Origin: WHSW01 sp963777775
Lineage (GTDB): Bacteria > Actinomycetota > Thermoleophilia > Solirubrobacterales > 70-9
Direction: 5' to 3'
DNA length: 64,000 nt
NCBI GenBank assembly: GCA_963777775.1
Contig: CAVZRL010000005.1
Span: 124,001-188,000 of the forward strand
The notes beneath the pieces are model-generated. The model was not told the origin of the DNA, made no database searches, and saw only the letters and a list, made by a program, of their open reading frames with translations. Made by a program: the position numbers and the translations under genes. Below, piece by piece: positions 16,679-25,476 of this stretch; position 1 is the stretch's first letter, and each line of letters starts with the position of its first letter.

Positions 16679-17899
16679 CTATGACCGCTGATCGGCTGAG
16701 GCAAAGCTCGCCCTGAGCTCAGCCAGGAGGCGCTTGAGCTCGGCGCTCTTCTGGTTCGCGGCGGTGATCTTCTCCCCCAGATCGCGCTGGAGCTCAGCGC
16801 GCTCGCGCTCGAGCCGGTCTCGCTCTTCGGTCAAGGCCTCGCGCTCGGCCACCCACTCCCCTTGCTCACTCGATCGCGACTTCCGCTCGAGCTCCAGCTC
16901 GGCTTCCAGGTCGCTGAGCTTGTCCCGCTCGCTTCGCTGGAGCTCAGCGCGCTCGCGCTCGAGCCGGTCTCGCTCTTCGGTCAAGGCCTCGCGCTCGGCC
17001 ACCCACTCCCCTTGCTCACTCGATCGCGAGTTCCGTTCGAGCTCCAGCTCGGCTTCCAGGTCGCTGAGCTTGTCCCGCTCGCCTGCCAGTTCGGCCTCGA
17101 GGGCCTCCGCCTCAGACTCGACCGCACTGTCGAGGGCTGACTCGATGAGCTGAATGATGCGCTCCTGCAGTCTTTGCGAGCCGATGGCGCCCGAAGCCGC
17201 CGCGCTCGCCGCCGGTTCGGTCGAGTCGGAGTTCGTCCGTGCGGTCGCGGTCGTCGGGCTGGGTGGTTCCCCGGTGGTTTCCTGCGTATCGTCGGGTGGT
17301 GCAACGGGGGGCGAATCCTGCTCGGCTTCGTCGTCCGGCAAGGGCTCGTCGGGGGCCGTACGAGGAGGCGCGTCCTGCGGTAGGCAAGTGATCACCGCGT
17401 CAATCGCCGACTGGGTGGCGACCACAGTGCGCACATTGCTCTTCGCGATCACGGCGATGTCGTTCGCAGCCAGGGCGTCGACAGGGTCTGCGATCGCAAC
17501 GAGGAGCTCACCAGCCGCGTTGGAGGCGATCGGCACGGCGCGGTATCGGCGAGCAACGGAGGCGCTGATCAGCTCAGACGCGCCGAGGTCGATCTCGAAA
17601 TCGTCCAAGTCGACGTACTCGAGCCCGCTGCGCTGGGCAATCGCCCGAGCGAGCTGTTCCTCGGTCAGCTCTCCTCTCTCGAGCAGGACATCGGTGACGC
17701 TGCGGCTATGCAGGCGTCCCTCCTGCTCCGCGCCCTCAACGACGGCAGCGTCGACGAACCCGAGTTCGACGATCACATCGCTGAGGAACGCCGCAGGGCG
17801 CTTGGACGTCGCCACACGTTCCGCCCCGCCATCGGCCACAGCCTCGTCGCTGCCGTCGACGGCTGAGGTCTCGGTCGACGTGATGACGTCACCGTCCAT
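16679..17899 (-). CDS. MshEN-domain protein with long C-terminal coiled coil, no ATPase
   Basis: 406 aa. Residues about 35-165 align by eye with the N-terminal MshEN part of the adjacent PilB (FLSDVIVELGFVDAAVVEGA, LLERGELTEEQLARAIAQ, VARRYRAVPIASNAAGELLV). There is no ATPase domain. An acidic Pro/Thr linker (about 175-240) leads to a charged coiled coil from about 245 to the end, which includes two nearly identical 50-residue units. It looks like a PilB paralogue that kept the nucleotide-sensing domain and gained a coiled coil, so it might be a regulatory or polar-localising partner of the pilus motor. The gene lies 137 bp upstream of pilB on the same strand. Function inferred. Confidence 0.8.
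   Translation of the reverse strand: MDGDVITSTETSAVDGSDEAVADGGAERVATSKRPAAFLSDVIVELGFVDAAVVEGAEQEGRLHSRSVTDVLLERGELTEEQLARAIAQRSGLEYVDLDDFEIDLGASELISASVARRYRAVPIASNAAGELLVAIADPVDALAANDIAVIAKSNVRTVVATQSAIDAVITCLPQDAPPRTAPDEPLPDDEAEQDSPPVAPPDDTQETTGEPPSPTTATARTNSDSTEPAASAAASGAIGSQRLQERIIQLIESALDSAVESEAEALEAELAGERDKLSDLEAELELERNSRSSEQGEWVAEREALTEERDRLERERAELQRSERDKLSDLEAELELERKSRSSEQGEWVAEREALTEERDRLERERAELQRDLGEKITAANQKSAELKRLLAELRASFASADQRS
16787..17082 (-). repeat. 150-bp tandem duplication inside the coiled-coil gene
   Basis: Two copies with a 150-bp period, 16787-16936 and 16937-17082, differ at only two bases over about 146 bp. Each encodes 50 residues of coiled coil (LSDLEAELELERxSRSSEQG and EREALTEERDRLERERAELQ), so the reading frame and heptad register are kept. 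Confidence 0.95.
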
Positions 17900-17911
17900 C
17901 GCTATGCCGCC

Positions 17912-18937
17912 CTAGACGGAGGCCTCAACCGCACCCTGGCCAGGGCCAGGCGTGGGCTCGGCATCCGCACTTGCCACCAAGTCCCATGCGCTCCGCTCGA
18001 CACCCTCGAGGACGTCGGCACCGGAGGTCGCCCGATCGAGCACCTCAACGTGAGCGAAGACAGAGATCGGAACCGACCGCGAACTCGTAACGCGCCCCAG
18101 GGCCGCCCGGAAGCGGCTCAGGAACGCCGCCGCGCCGGCCTGATCGCAGCCCGTCAAGACCGCGGCGAGACCCATTTCGCCTACCCGCCCCAGCTGGTCG
18201 GTACCGCGTGCCGTCGCCGCGAGGACGTCGGCAGCATCCTTCAGGGAGCGAATCGCGATCGCCGAGCCTCGCTCGCGCGCCCGGTCCTCGAGCCTCACCT
18301 CAGCAACAATCAGCGCGGACACAAGGTTGCCACGCTTTGCGAGCTGACACTCTCGCTCCAGCATCGTGAGGAACGTGGTGCGATCGGGCAGTCCGGTGTC
18401 GTGATCGAGCCCCTTGGTGTCCCGCAACTGCTGCCTCAGGCGACGGAGCTCAGTGCGCGCTTGCACGCTGTCCCACTCGTAGCCGAGAAGGCGAGCGGCA
18501 CAGGCGAGCAGAGCACAATGCCCGGTCCCGTAAGCACCTTCGCGGGCATCGAGAGCGCAGAGCAGCCCAACGGCGGTGCCGTCGCTGAGCTCGAGCGGCG
18601 TCGTCAGGAGCGACCGGACCGACAGCGAGTCAAGGAAGCCGCGATCGAGTCCCTCCTCCGTCGCTCGTTCCGGCGGGCCGGCCGTCGCCGATCCCGCTGA
18701 CGACGGGCCTACGACGTCCGCGAGCGGCAAGGGGGATCCCCGTTCGATCCCTCCAAGGGCAGCGCCGCGCACATCGATCGCCCGGCAATATGCCTCCTCG
18801 GGCTCGATCTGCCCGAGGATCACCGTTCCCGGCACCGCCTGCTCGAGCATCCCCATGGCCGCGTCGGCGGCCTCGGCGAAGCTTTGAAACCGGCGGTTGA
18901 CCAAGGGCGCGAGCGTCTTCGCCTCTACGGGGTCCAC
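17912..18937 (-). CDS. GAF-like plus degenerate GGDEF domain protein
   Basis: 341 aa. The N-terminal ~160 residues resemble a GAF sensor domain (SLLTTPLELSDGTAVGLLCA). After a short helix, GLDHDTGLPDRTTFLTMLER matches the start of a diguanylate cyclase domain (normally D-x-LTGLPNR), but the active-site loop expected as GGDEF reads RVGEMGLAAVL, so cyclase activity should be lost. It may be a nucleotide-binding or protein-binding remnant. It directly precedes the MshEN protein (12 bp) and pilB, which suggests a c-di-GMP-linked or formerly c-di-GMP-linked control module for the pilus. The last 15 residues are Pro/Gly-rich. Confidence 0.8.
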   Translation of the reverse strand: MDPVEAKTLAPLVNRRFQSFAEAADAAMGMLEQAVPGTVILGQIEPEEAYCRAIDVRGAALGGIERGSPLPLADVVGPSSAGSATAGPPERATEEGLDRGFLDSLSVRSLLTTPLELSDGTAVGLLCALDAREGAYGTGHCALLACAARLLGYEWDSVQARTELRRLRQQLRDTKGLDHDTGLPDRTTFLTMLERECQLAKRGNLVSALIVAEVRLEDRARERGSAIAIRSLKDAADVLAATARGTDQLGRVGEMGLAAVLTGCDQAGAAAFLSRFRAALGRVTSSRSVPISVFAHVEVLDRATSGADVLEGVERSAWDLVASADAEPTPGPGQGAVEASV

Positions 18938-19020
18938 GGTCTCTTTATCGGCGGCGCGCCCGGAGATTTGAGGCGTGGTCGCACGAAACCGCCTGAGTGC
19001 GTGACCCCGGGATCACTCGT

Positions 19021-19860
19021 CTAGGCCTCGCGAGCCGCCTTTCGCATCGTTTCCAGCGGCGGCTCGAGGCCGGTCCAGATCCGCAACGAGGCAGCTCCCT
19101 GGTGGACCAGGACCTCGAGCCCGTCGATGACGCGCGCGCCGCGGCTGCCTGCGGCGGCCGCGAGCGGAGTCGGCGCGGACCCGTAGACCAGGTCGACCAC
19201 GATCTGTCGTTCGTGGATCGCGTCGACAGCGATCGGCAGCGCTTTTAGGTCCGGCGAGTTCTGGGCGGACGCTGTCGGATCGGGGTTGGCGGCGGCGAGG
19301 CCGACGGTGGTGGCGTTGATGAGCAGGTCGGAAGCGGCGCTCGTCGCTCGTCGCTCGTCGCTGGGAATGGCGGTGGCGCCGAACTCGGCCGCGAGCGCCT
19401 GCGCCTTGGCCTCGGTGCGGTTCCAGATCGAGACCTGGGCGCCGGCGCGGGTCAGGGCCCAGACGCAGGCGCGCCCCGAGCCGCCCGCCCCGAGCACAAG
19501 GGCGCGCATCCCGGCCGGGTCGGCGGCGAGCGCGCCGAGCAGCCCGGCGGCGTCGGTGTTCTCGGCCTCGATCGCACCGGCGGCGAAGCTGAGCGTGTTG
19601 GCGGCCCCGATCTCGCGCGCGGCCTCCGAGCCGCGGTCGGCGAGCGCCAGCGCCGCGAGCTTGTGCGGAACGGTGACGTTGACTCCGGCGAAGCCGTCGC
19701 CGGGCAGCGACCGGACCAGGGGCCCGAACTGCTCAGGGACGACCTCGATCGCCTCGTAGCGCCATTCACCCGCCAGCCCAAGCTCGGCCAGGGCCGCGTT
19801 CTGCATCGCCGGCGAGCGCGAGTGCGAGACCGGCCGGCCGAGCACCGCGAGCCGGGGCAT
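19021..19860 (-). CDS. aroE: Shikimate dehydrogenase
   Basis: 279 aa. NADPH-dependent reduction of 3-dehydroshikimate to shikimate in the aromatic amino acid pathway. The substrate-binding N-terminus has LGRPVSHSRSPAMQNAAL (shikimate Ser residues), followed by GVNVTVPHKLAAL with the catalytic Lys, and NTDAAGLLGAL with the conserved Asp. The nucleotide-binding loop is VLGAGGSGRACVWAL, with NRTEAKAQAL as the NADP-selective stretch. The ATG overlaps the mltG stop by one base (TGATG). The order alaS-ruvX-mltG-aroE is common in gram-positive genomes. Confidence 0.96.
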   Translation of the reverse strand: MPRLAVLGRPVSHSRSPAMQNAALAELGLAGEWRYEAIEVVPEQFGPLVRSLPGDGFAGVNVTVPHKLAALALADRGSEAAREIGAANTLSFAAGAIEAENTDAAGLLGALAADPAGMRALVLGAGGSGRACVWALTRAGAQVSIWNRTEAKAQALAAEFGATAIPSDERRATSAASDLLINATTVGLAAANPDPTASAQNSPDLKALPIAVDAIHERQIVVDLVYGSAPTPLAAAAGSRGARVIDGLEVLVHQGAASLRIWTGLEPPLETMRKAAREA

Positions 19861-20930
19861 CAGCAGTCGGTCGGCGAGCCGCCCTCGGCCTGCAGCGCCT
19901 CCTGATAGGCGGCCTCGGCGGCGGCGAACTCCTCCTCGGTCTCGACGAAGACGTGCTCGCCACAGGTGCCCGGCTTGACCACGAAGTAGTAGGCGTCGCT
20001 GCGGGCCGGGTTGGCGGCCGCCTCGATCGATGCCAGCCCCGGGTTGCCGATCGGAGTCGGCGGCAGGCCGGGGTTGACCCGGGTGTTGTACGGGGTGTCC
20101 TCGGCGAGCCGGCTCTCGGTCAGCTGCTCGTCGTAGTTCTGGTCCTCGTAGCGGATCGTCGCGTCGATCCCCAGCGTGTCGCCGGCCCGCAGGCGGTTGT
20201 AGATCACCGCGGCGGCCAGCTTGCGCTCCTCCGGGACCTGGATCTCGCGCTCGATCATCGATGCGATCTTGAGCACGTCGTAGACGTTCAGGTTCTTCGA
20301 CTCCGCGTAGGAGAGGTCGACCCCTTTCAGGTTCGCCTCGAAGGCGTCGAGCTGGCGCGAGATCAGATCGTCGACGGTCGCCTTCTTCGGCAGCTCGTAG
20401 GTCGCCGGAAAGAGGAAGCCCTCGAGGCTCGGCGGCGGCGGCTCGGCCCCGTACTTGCCCGGGTCGAAGCCCTTGAAGCTCTCGCTCGCCCGCTCGTAGT
20501 CGCCCTTGAGACCGGCCTCGTTTGCAACCTCGGCGATCTGGCGGCGGTCGAGGCCCTCGGGGACGAGCAGCTCCTGGACCTTGGCCGGCGGCGGTGCCGC
20601 GACCGGCGGGTCGTCGCCGCCGAGCCCGCCGATCACCTTCGCCAGCCCGAAGACCACCAGCGCGGCGAGCCCGATCAGGGCGATCGCCGCGAGCACGCGC
20701 CGGGTCCGAAGCGTCTCGGCCGACGGCCCGTGCCCCTCCGGCGGGCCCGCCGGCCTCCCGTCGCCGCTCGGCGGCGCCGGGACCTTCGGCGCCGGCTGCT
20801 CGCCCTCGACCTTCTCGGCGATCGAGCCTTGACGGGCCGCCCGGCGCGCCTCGCGCTCGGCGCGCCGGCGCTCGCGCTCCTCGTCGGCGGCGTCGGGCGC
20901 GAACGGGTCCTGCCAGCCGTCCTCGCTCAC
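19860..20930 (-). CDS. mltG: Endolytic murein transglycosylase MltG (YceG family)
   Basis: 356 aa. The N-terminal ~95 residues are cytoplasmic, charged and Pro-rich; one membrane segment (about 84-104) follows, then an extracytoplasmic catalytic domain. Conserved stretches are LEGFLFPATYELPKKAT, DVLKIASMIEREIQVPEER (with the catalytic Glu in MIERE), AAVIYNRLRAGDTLGIDATI and NTRVNPGLPPTPIGNPG. MltG cuts nascent peptidoglycan strands and sets their length. It starts with GTG overlapping the ruvX stop (GTGA). Confidence 0.95.
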   Translation of the reverse strand: MSEDGWQDPFAPDAADEERERRRAEREARRAARQGSIAEKVEGEQPAPKVPAPPSGDGRPAGPPEGHGPSAETLRTRRVLAAIALIGLAALVVFGLAKVIGGLGGDDPPVAAPPPAKVQELLVPEGLDRRQIAEVANEAGLKGDYERASESFKGFDPGKYGAEPPPPSLEGFLFPATYELPKKATVDDLISRQLDAFEANLKGVDLSYAESKNLNVYDVLKIASMIEREIQVPEERKLAAAVIYNRLRAGDTLGIDATIRYEDQNYDEQLTESRLAEDTPYNTRVNPGLPPTPIGNPGLASIEAAANPARSDAYYFVVKPGTCGEHVFVETEEEFAAAEAAYQEALQAEGGSPTDC

Positions 20931-21316
20931 TTCACGGTCTCGCGGGAGCGCAGGTAGGACTCGAGCAGATGCGCCGCGGCCAGCGCGTCTGCGGGAGCGC
21001 CGGCGCCGCCGCGGGTGCTGGCGACCGCCATCCGCGTCGTCAGCCGCTCGTCATAGGTCTCGACCGGGATCTCGGTCAGCCGCGCCAGCGCGGCGGCGAA
21101 CCCGCGGGCAGCCTGCGCCTGCTCGCCCTCGGCACCATCGAGCGAGACCGGCAACCCGACGACGATCAGCTCCGCCCCGGTCTGCTCGGCGACCTGGGCC
21201 AGGTCCGCCGGCTCGGGCGGCGAGACCACGCCGAGCGGGCGGACGATCGTCGCGCTCGGGTCGGAGACCGCGGTGCCCGCGCGCGCGTCGCCGTGGTCGA
21301 TCGCCAGGATTCGCAT
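20927..21316 (-). CDS. ruvX: Putative pre-16S rRNA nuclease / Holliday junction resolvase-like protein (YqgF)
   Basis: 129 aa. RNase H-like fold: MRILAIDHGDARAGTAVSD carries the first catalytic Asp, LIVVGLPVSLDG the Glu/Gly strand region, and VETYDERLTT the conserved DER motif. The frame is open further upstream through alaS, but the family begins at this ATG. In E. coli YqgF is needed for 16S rRNA 5' end maturation. It starts 11 bp after alaS and is coupled to mltG. Confidence 0.95.
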   Translation of the reverse strand: MRILAIDHGDARAGTAVSDPSATIVRPLGVVSPPEPADLAQVAEQTGAELIVVGLPVSLDGAEGEQAQAARGFAAALARLTEIPVETYDERLTTRMAVASTRGGAGAPADALAAAHLLESYLRSRETVK

Positions 21317-21327
21317 CGCCGGAGAGC

Positions 21328-23949
21328 CTATGGAGAAAGCGCGAGCCTGATCGCTTCGCGGGCCGCCTCGAGCGCCTCGCCGAGGCGCCCGGGCTCGCGG
21401 CCGCCGGCCTGGGCGACGTCGTCGCGCCCGCCGCCGCCGCCGCCGACCACGCCCGCCGCCTCCCGGATCACGGCTGCAGCCGAGAGCCCGCGCTTGACCG
21501 CGCCCTTGGTGAAGCTGGCGACGAGCGCGACCTTGCCGTCGTCGACTCCGCCGAGCACGACCGCGGCCTCGCCGGCGCGCTGCTTGATCCGGTCGGCGAG
21601 CTCGAGCAGCTCGCGCTGGTCGGCGCCCGCGCCCTCGGAGACGATCACCCGCACGCCGCCGATCTCCTCGCCGCCCTCGCCGAGCCGCTCGGCCTGCGCT
21701 CCGGCCTCCTCGCGGCGCAGGGCCTCGATCTGGCGCTCGAGCTCGGCCAGGCGCTCGCTCGCCCGTCGGGCGGCGGCGAGCGGGTCGCGCGGGGAGCCGA
21801 GCAGCGTCCCGGCCTCGCTCAGCTCGTCGCTGCGCGCGCGGTAGAAGTCGATCGCCGCCGGCCCTGTCAGCGCCTCGATCCGGCGCACGTTGGCCGCGCT
21901 CGAGCCCTCCGAGACGATCGCGAAGATCCCGACCTCGGCGGTGTTCGCGACGTGAGTCCCGCCGCAGAGCTCGCGCGAGACCTCGTCGACCTCGATCACC
22001 CGCACCCACTCGCCGTACTTCTCGCCGAACAGCGCCATCGCTCCCATCTGCTCGGCCTCGGCGCGACCCATCTGCAGCGCCCGCACCGGGCGGCTTGCCT
22101 TGATCCACTCGTTGACGCGGTCCTCGATCGCGCGCTGCTCGTCCGCGCCCAGCGGCGCGCCGTGGGTGAAGTCGAAGCGCAGCTTGTCGGGTCGCACCGC
22201 CGAACCGGCCTGGCGCACGTGGGTCCCGAGCCGCTCACGGAGCGCAGCGTGCAACAGATGCGTGGCGGTGTGATTTCGCATCGTCGCGTGGCGTGCGTCG
22301 TGATCGACCGATGCGGTCACCCGCTGTCCAGCGGCGAGCGGCGAGCGGCCGGCGGCGACCCTCAAAGCCTGATCGTCGCCCACCCGATACACGTCCTCCA
22401 CCTCGGCCTCGCCCCCCTCCCACGCGATCACGCCCGTATCCGCCACCTGGCCCCCGCCCTCGGCGTAGAAGGGGCTCTCCTCGAGCTTGACCAGGGCGGC
22501 GGTGTCGCCGAGAGGCTCGGCGGCGCCGACGCTGGTCTGCGCGGCCAGCTCCTCATAGCCGACGAACCGCGCCGGGGCGCTCGCCGAGACGAACGAGAGC
22601 ACCGCCTCGTGGCGGTCCTCGGGCGCCGCGCCCGAGCCAACGCGGGCGCGCTCTCGCTGCTGGTCCATCAGCGCCTCGAAACCCTCGTCGTCGACCGCCA
22701 AGCCCTGCTCGGCGAGCAGTTCCTTTGTCAGGTCGTAGGGGAAGCCGTAGGTGTCATGGAGGCGAAACGCCTCCTCGGCGTCGATCCAGGAGGTCTTGCG
22801 CTCGGCCGCTTCGGCGACCAGGCCGGCGAGCAGCTCGCTGCCGCGATCGAGCGTGCGGCCGAAGCTCTCCTCCTCGTCTCCGACCCAACGCAGGATCGAG
22901 CCGTACTCGGCGGCGAGGTGGGGATAGGCGTCGCCCATCAGCTCGACCGCGCGCTCGGCGAAGCGGCCGAAGTAGGGAGGCTCGAGGCCGAGCACGCGTC
23001 CCTGCTGGATCGCGCGGCGCATGATCCGGCGCAGGACGTAGCCACGGTCCTCGTTCGAGGGCACGACGCCGTCGGCGAGCAGGTTGACCGCGCCGCGCGA
23101 GTGGTCGGCCATGATCCGCATCGCCCGGGTGACCTTCGGATCGGAGTCGTATCCCAACCCGGAGAGCTGCTCGGCGAGCTCGACCAGCGGGGCGAGCGCA
23201 TCGGTGTCGAAGACCGAGTCGACGCCCTGCTGGATCAGCGCCATCCGCTCCAGCCCCATCCCGGTGTCGATGTTCTTCTCCGGCAGGTCGGCGAGCGATC
23301 CGTCCTCGCGCAGCTCGTAGGTCATGAAGACGTGGTTCCAGTACTCGAGATAGCGGTCGGTGTCGTCACCGGGGCGCTGGTCGTCGGAGCCGAAGGCCGG
23401 CCCGCGGTCGATGTACATCTCCGAGCACGGTCCACAGGGCCCGGTCTCGCCCGCCTGCCAGAAGTTCTCCGAGCGCGGCAGCCACACGATCCGCTCCTCG
23501 GGGACGCCGATCTGGCGCCAGATCTCGATCGCCTCGGTATCCGGGCCGAGCCCGAGCTGCTCGTCCCCGGCGAACACGGTGACCCAGATCCGCTCGGGGT
23601 CGAAGCCGAAGCCGTCCAGAGACAGCTCCCAGCCGTAGGCCATCGACTCCGCCTTGAAGTAGTCGCCGACGCTGAAGTTGCCCAGCATCTCGAAGAAGGT
23701 GAGGTGGCGCTTGGTCGACCCCACGACCTCGATGTCGACGGTCCGAAACGAGCGCTGCGAGGAGGTCAGGCGGCGCTTCGGCGGCTCCTCGCGGCCCTCG
23801 AAGTAGGGCTTAAGCGGCTGCATCCCGGCGACCGTGAGCAGGGTCGAGGTGTCGTCGGGAGCCGGGACCAGCGACGCCGACGGCACCCGTTGGTGGCCGC
23901 GTCGCTCGAAGTAGGAGAGGAACGTCTCGCGGATCTCGTCGGAGCGCAT
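21328..23949 (-). CDS. alaS: Alanyl-tRNA synthetase
   Basis: 873 aa, full length. Class II motifs: N-terminal RETFLSYFERRGHQRVPSAS, GMQPLKPYFEGREEPP and TEMLGNFSVGDYFK-type stretch (FFEMLGNFSVGDYFK). The editing domain has MRNHTATHLLHAALRERLG (HxxxH zinc site) and CGGTHVANTAEVG with the zinc Cys/His. The C-terminal C-Ala domain ends with a Gly-rich stretch VVGGGGGGRDDVAQAGG, typical of the family. Charges tRNA-Ala and clears mischarged Ser/Gly. It lies 34 bp after mnmA and leads the ruvX-mltG-aroE run. Confidence 0.98.
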   Translation of the reverse strand: MRSDEIRETFLSYFERRGHQRVPSASLVPAPDDTSTLLTVAGMQPLKPYFEGREEPPKRRLTSSQRSFRTVDIEVVGSTKRHLTFFEMLGNFSVGDYFKAESMAYGWELSLDGFGFDPERIWVTVFAGDEQLGLGPDTEAIEIWRQIGVPEERIVWLPRSENFWQAGETGPCGPCSEMYIDRGPAFGSDDQRPGDDTDRYLEYWNHVFMTYELREDGSLADLPEKNIDTGMGLERMALIQQGVDSVFDTDALAPLVELAEQLSGLGYDSDPKVTRAMRIMADHSRGAVNLLADGVVPSNEDRGYVLRRIMRRAIQQGRVLGLEPPYFGRFAERAVELMGDAYPHLAAEYGSILRWVGDEEESFGRTLDRGSELLAGLVAEAAERKTSWIDAEEAFRLHDTYGFPYDLTKELLAEQGLAVDDEGFEALMDQQRERARVGSGAAPEDRHEAVLSFVSASAPARFVGYEELAAQTSVGAAEPLGDTAALVKLEESPFYAEGGGQVADTGVIAWEGGEAEVEDVYRVGDDQALRVAAGRSPLAAGQRVTASVDHDARHATMRNHTATHLLHAALRERLGTHVRQAGSAVRPDKLRFDFTHGAPLGADEQRAIEDRVNEWIKASRPVRALQMGRAEAEQMGAMALFGEKYGEWVRVIEVDEVSRELCGGTHVANTAEVGIFAIVSEGSSAANVRRIEALTGPAAIDFYRARSDELSEAGTLLGSPRDPLAAARRASERLAELERQIEALRREEAGAQAERLGEGGEEIGGVRVIVSEGAGADQRELLELADRIKQRAGEAAVVLGGVDDGKVALVASFTKGAVKRGLSAAAVIREAAGVVGGGGGGRDDVAQAGGREPGRLGEALEAAREAIRLALSP

Positions 23950-23983
23950 CGGGCGCCAAGTCTAGGCGTGCGAGAGCGGCGGA

Positions 23984-25429
23984 TCAGGCGATCGTCGCGC
24001 GGCCGATCACGGCCTCGCCCGACATCAGGCAGGCGGTCTGGCCAGGGGCGACCCCGTAGGCGGGCTCGGCGAGCTCGAGCTCGAGCTCGGGGTGCTCACC
24101 CGCCGGCACCGCCGCGATCTCGCAGGGGAGGGGCTCGGCGTGGTAGCGCAGCCTGACCCGGTCGACGCGCCCGCCCGGGCGGTGCAGGGTCGCCTCCCGG
24201 ACCCGGACCTTGGTCCGCGCGAGCTGCTCGCGCGGCCCGACGACGACCTCGTTCGCATCGGAATCGGTGGCGAGCACGTAAACCGGCGTCGCGCTTGCGA
24301 CGCCGAGGCCGCGCCGCTGGCCGACCGTGAAGTTGTGGTGGCCGGAGTGCTGGCCGAGCCGGCGGCCGGCGCCGTCGACGATCGCGCCGGGCCGTTCGCC
24401 GAGGCCGCCGTGGCGAGCGAGAAAGGCGCGCTTTCCCTCACCGGCGAGAAAGCAGAGGTCCTGGCTCTCGCGCTTGCCGGCGACCGGCAGCCCGGCGGCG
24501 GCGGCGAGCCCGCGCACCTCCCCCTTGCTCAGCTCGGCGAGTGGGAACCGCAGCCGCGCCAGCGTTTGCGGGCGCAGGCCGGAGAGCATGTAGGCCTGGT
24601 CCTTGGCCGGGTCGGCGGCGGTCGAGAGCAGCGGCCCGGCGCCATCGTCGACCAGGCGCGCGTAGTGCCCGGTCGCGAGCGCCGAGCAGCCGAGCCGATC
24701 GGCGAGGGCGAGCATCGCGTCGATCCGCAGCTCGCCGTTGCAGATCACGCATGGGTTCGGGGTCCGGCCGGCGCGGTACCCGGAGACGAACCCCGCGACC
24801 ACGCGGGCGCGGAACTGCGGCTCGAGGTCGAGCGTCAGGTGCGGGACGCCGAGCCGGTGGGCGAGCGCCCGTGCGCCGAGCACGGCGAGCGGCGAGCAGC
24901 AGCTGCGGGTCGCGTCCGTGCGTTGGTCGGTCCACAGCTTCAGCGTCACAGCGACGACCTCCACCCCGCGCTCGCGCTCGCGCAGCGCCGCGACCGCGGA
25001 GTCGACGCCTCCGCTGAGCGCGACCAGGACCCGCTCGCCGCTCGCCGGCGGCGCCGCCAGCTCCGCGGTCGAGCCCGCCGCGGCGGCGAGCGCGCGGTGC
25101 AGCGCGTCAGCGGCGAGCTCGGCCGCGTGACTGCCCTGCGGCCCGAGCCCGCCGAGCGCCTGCGCGATCGTGTCGGCGCCGAGCCCGGCCGCGCCGAGCA
25201 CCGACTCGCGCTCGGCAAGCTCGGCCGCCGCGGCGCCGGCGGCACGGGCCGCGGCGCAGCCCTCGGCATCGAAGCTGACCCGCTCGATCGCCCCGTCGCG
25301 AAGCGCGAGCGAGAGCCGGATCAGGTCGCCGCAGGGGGCCCCGCCGGCCGCGCCGTCGAAGCCGCCCGCCAGCGGCTCGCCGCGGCGGGCGGCGTCGTCG
25401 AGGTAGTGGCGCAGGCTGTCGGGATCCAT
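23984..25429 (-). CDS. mnmA: tRNA-specific 2-thiouridylase MnmA with N-terminal NifU/SufU-like domain
   Basis: 481 aa against about 360-370 for typical MnmA. Residues 1-~115 look like an Fe-S scaffold (NifU_N/SufU) domain: APCGDLIRLSL with Cys33 and Asp35, and VSFDAEGCAAARAAGAA with Cys58. The third scaffold cysteine is absent. MnmA proper begins near residue 130 with the PP-loop VLVALSGGVDSAVAA. Catalytic cysteines are in PNPCVICNGELR and ESQDLCFLAG. A CCS pair (ATRSCCSPLAVLGARAL) marks the MnmA branch with extra cysteines. It makes s2U34 in tRNA Lys, Glu and Gln. The fusion suggests that the sulfur donor or a cluster is supplied in cis; that is inference. Confidence 0.93.
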   Translation of the reverse strand: MDPDSLRHYLDDAARRGEPLAGGFDGAAGGAPCGDLIRLSLALRDGAIERVSFDAEGCAAARAAGAAAAELAERESVLGAAGLGADTIAQALGGLGPQGSHAAELAADALHRALAAAAGSTAELAAPPASGERVLVALSGGVDSAVAALRERERGVEVVAVTLKLWTDQRTDATRSCCSPLAVLGARALAHRLGVPHLTLDLEPQFRARVVAGFVSGYRAGRTPNPCVICNGELRIDAMLALADRLGCSALATGHYARLVDDGAGPLLSTAADPAKDQAYMLSGLRPQTLARLRFPLAELSKGEVRGLAAAAGLPVAGKRESQDLCFLAGEGKRAFLARHGGLGERPGAIVDGAGRRLGQHSGHHNFTVGQRRGLGVASATPVYVLATDSDANEVVVGPREQLARTKVRVREATLHRPGGRVDRVRLRYHAEPLPCEIAAVPAGEHPELELELAEPAYGVAPGQTACLMSGEAVIGRATIA

Positions 25430-25476
25430 GCTCGGCGCGCCTCGCGCGCGCCGGGCAAGAGTAGATGCCGGCCGGC

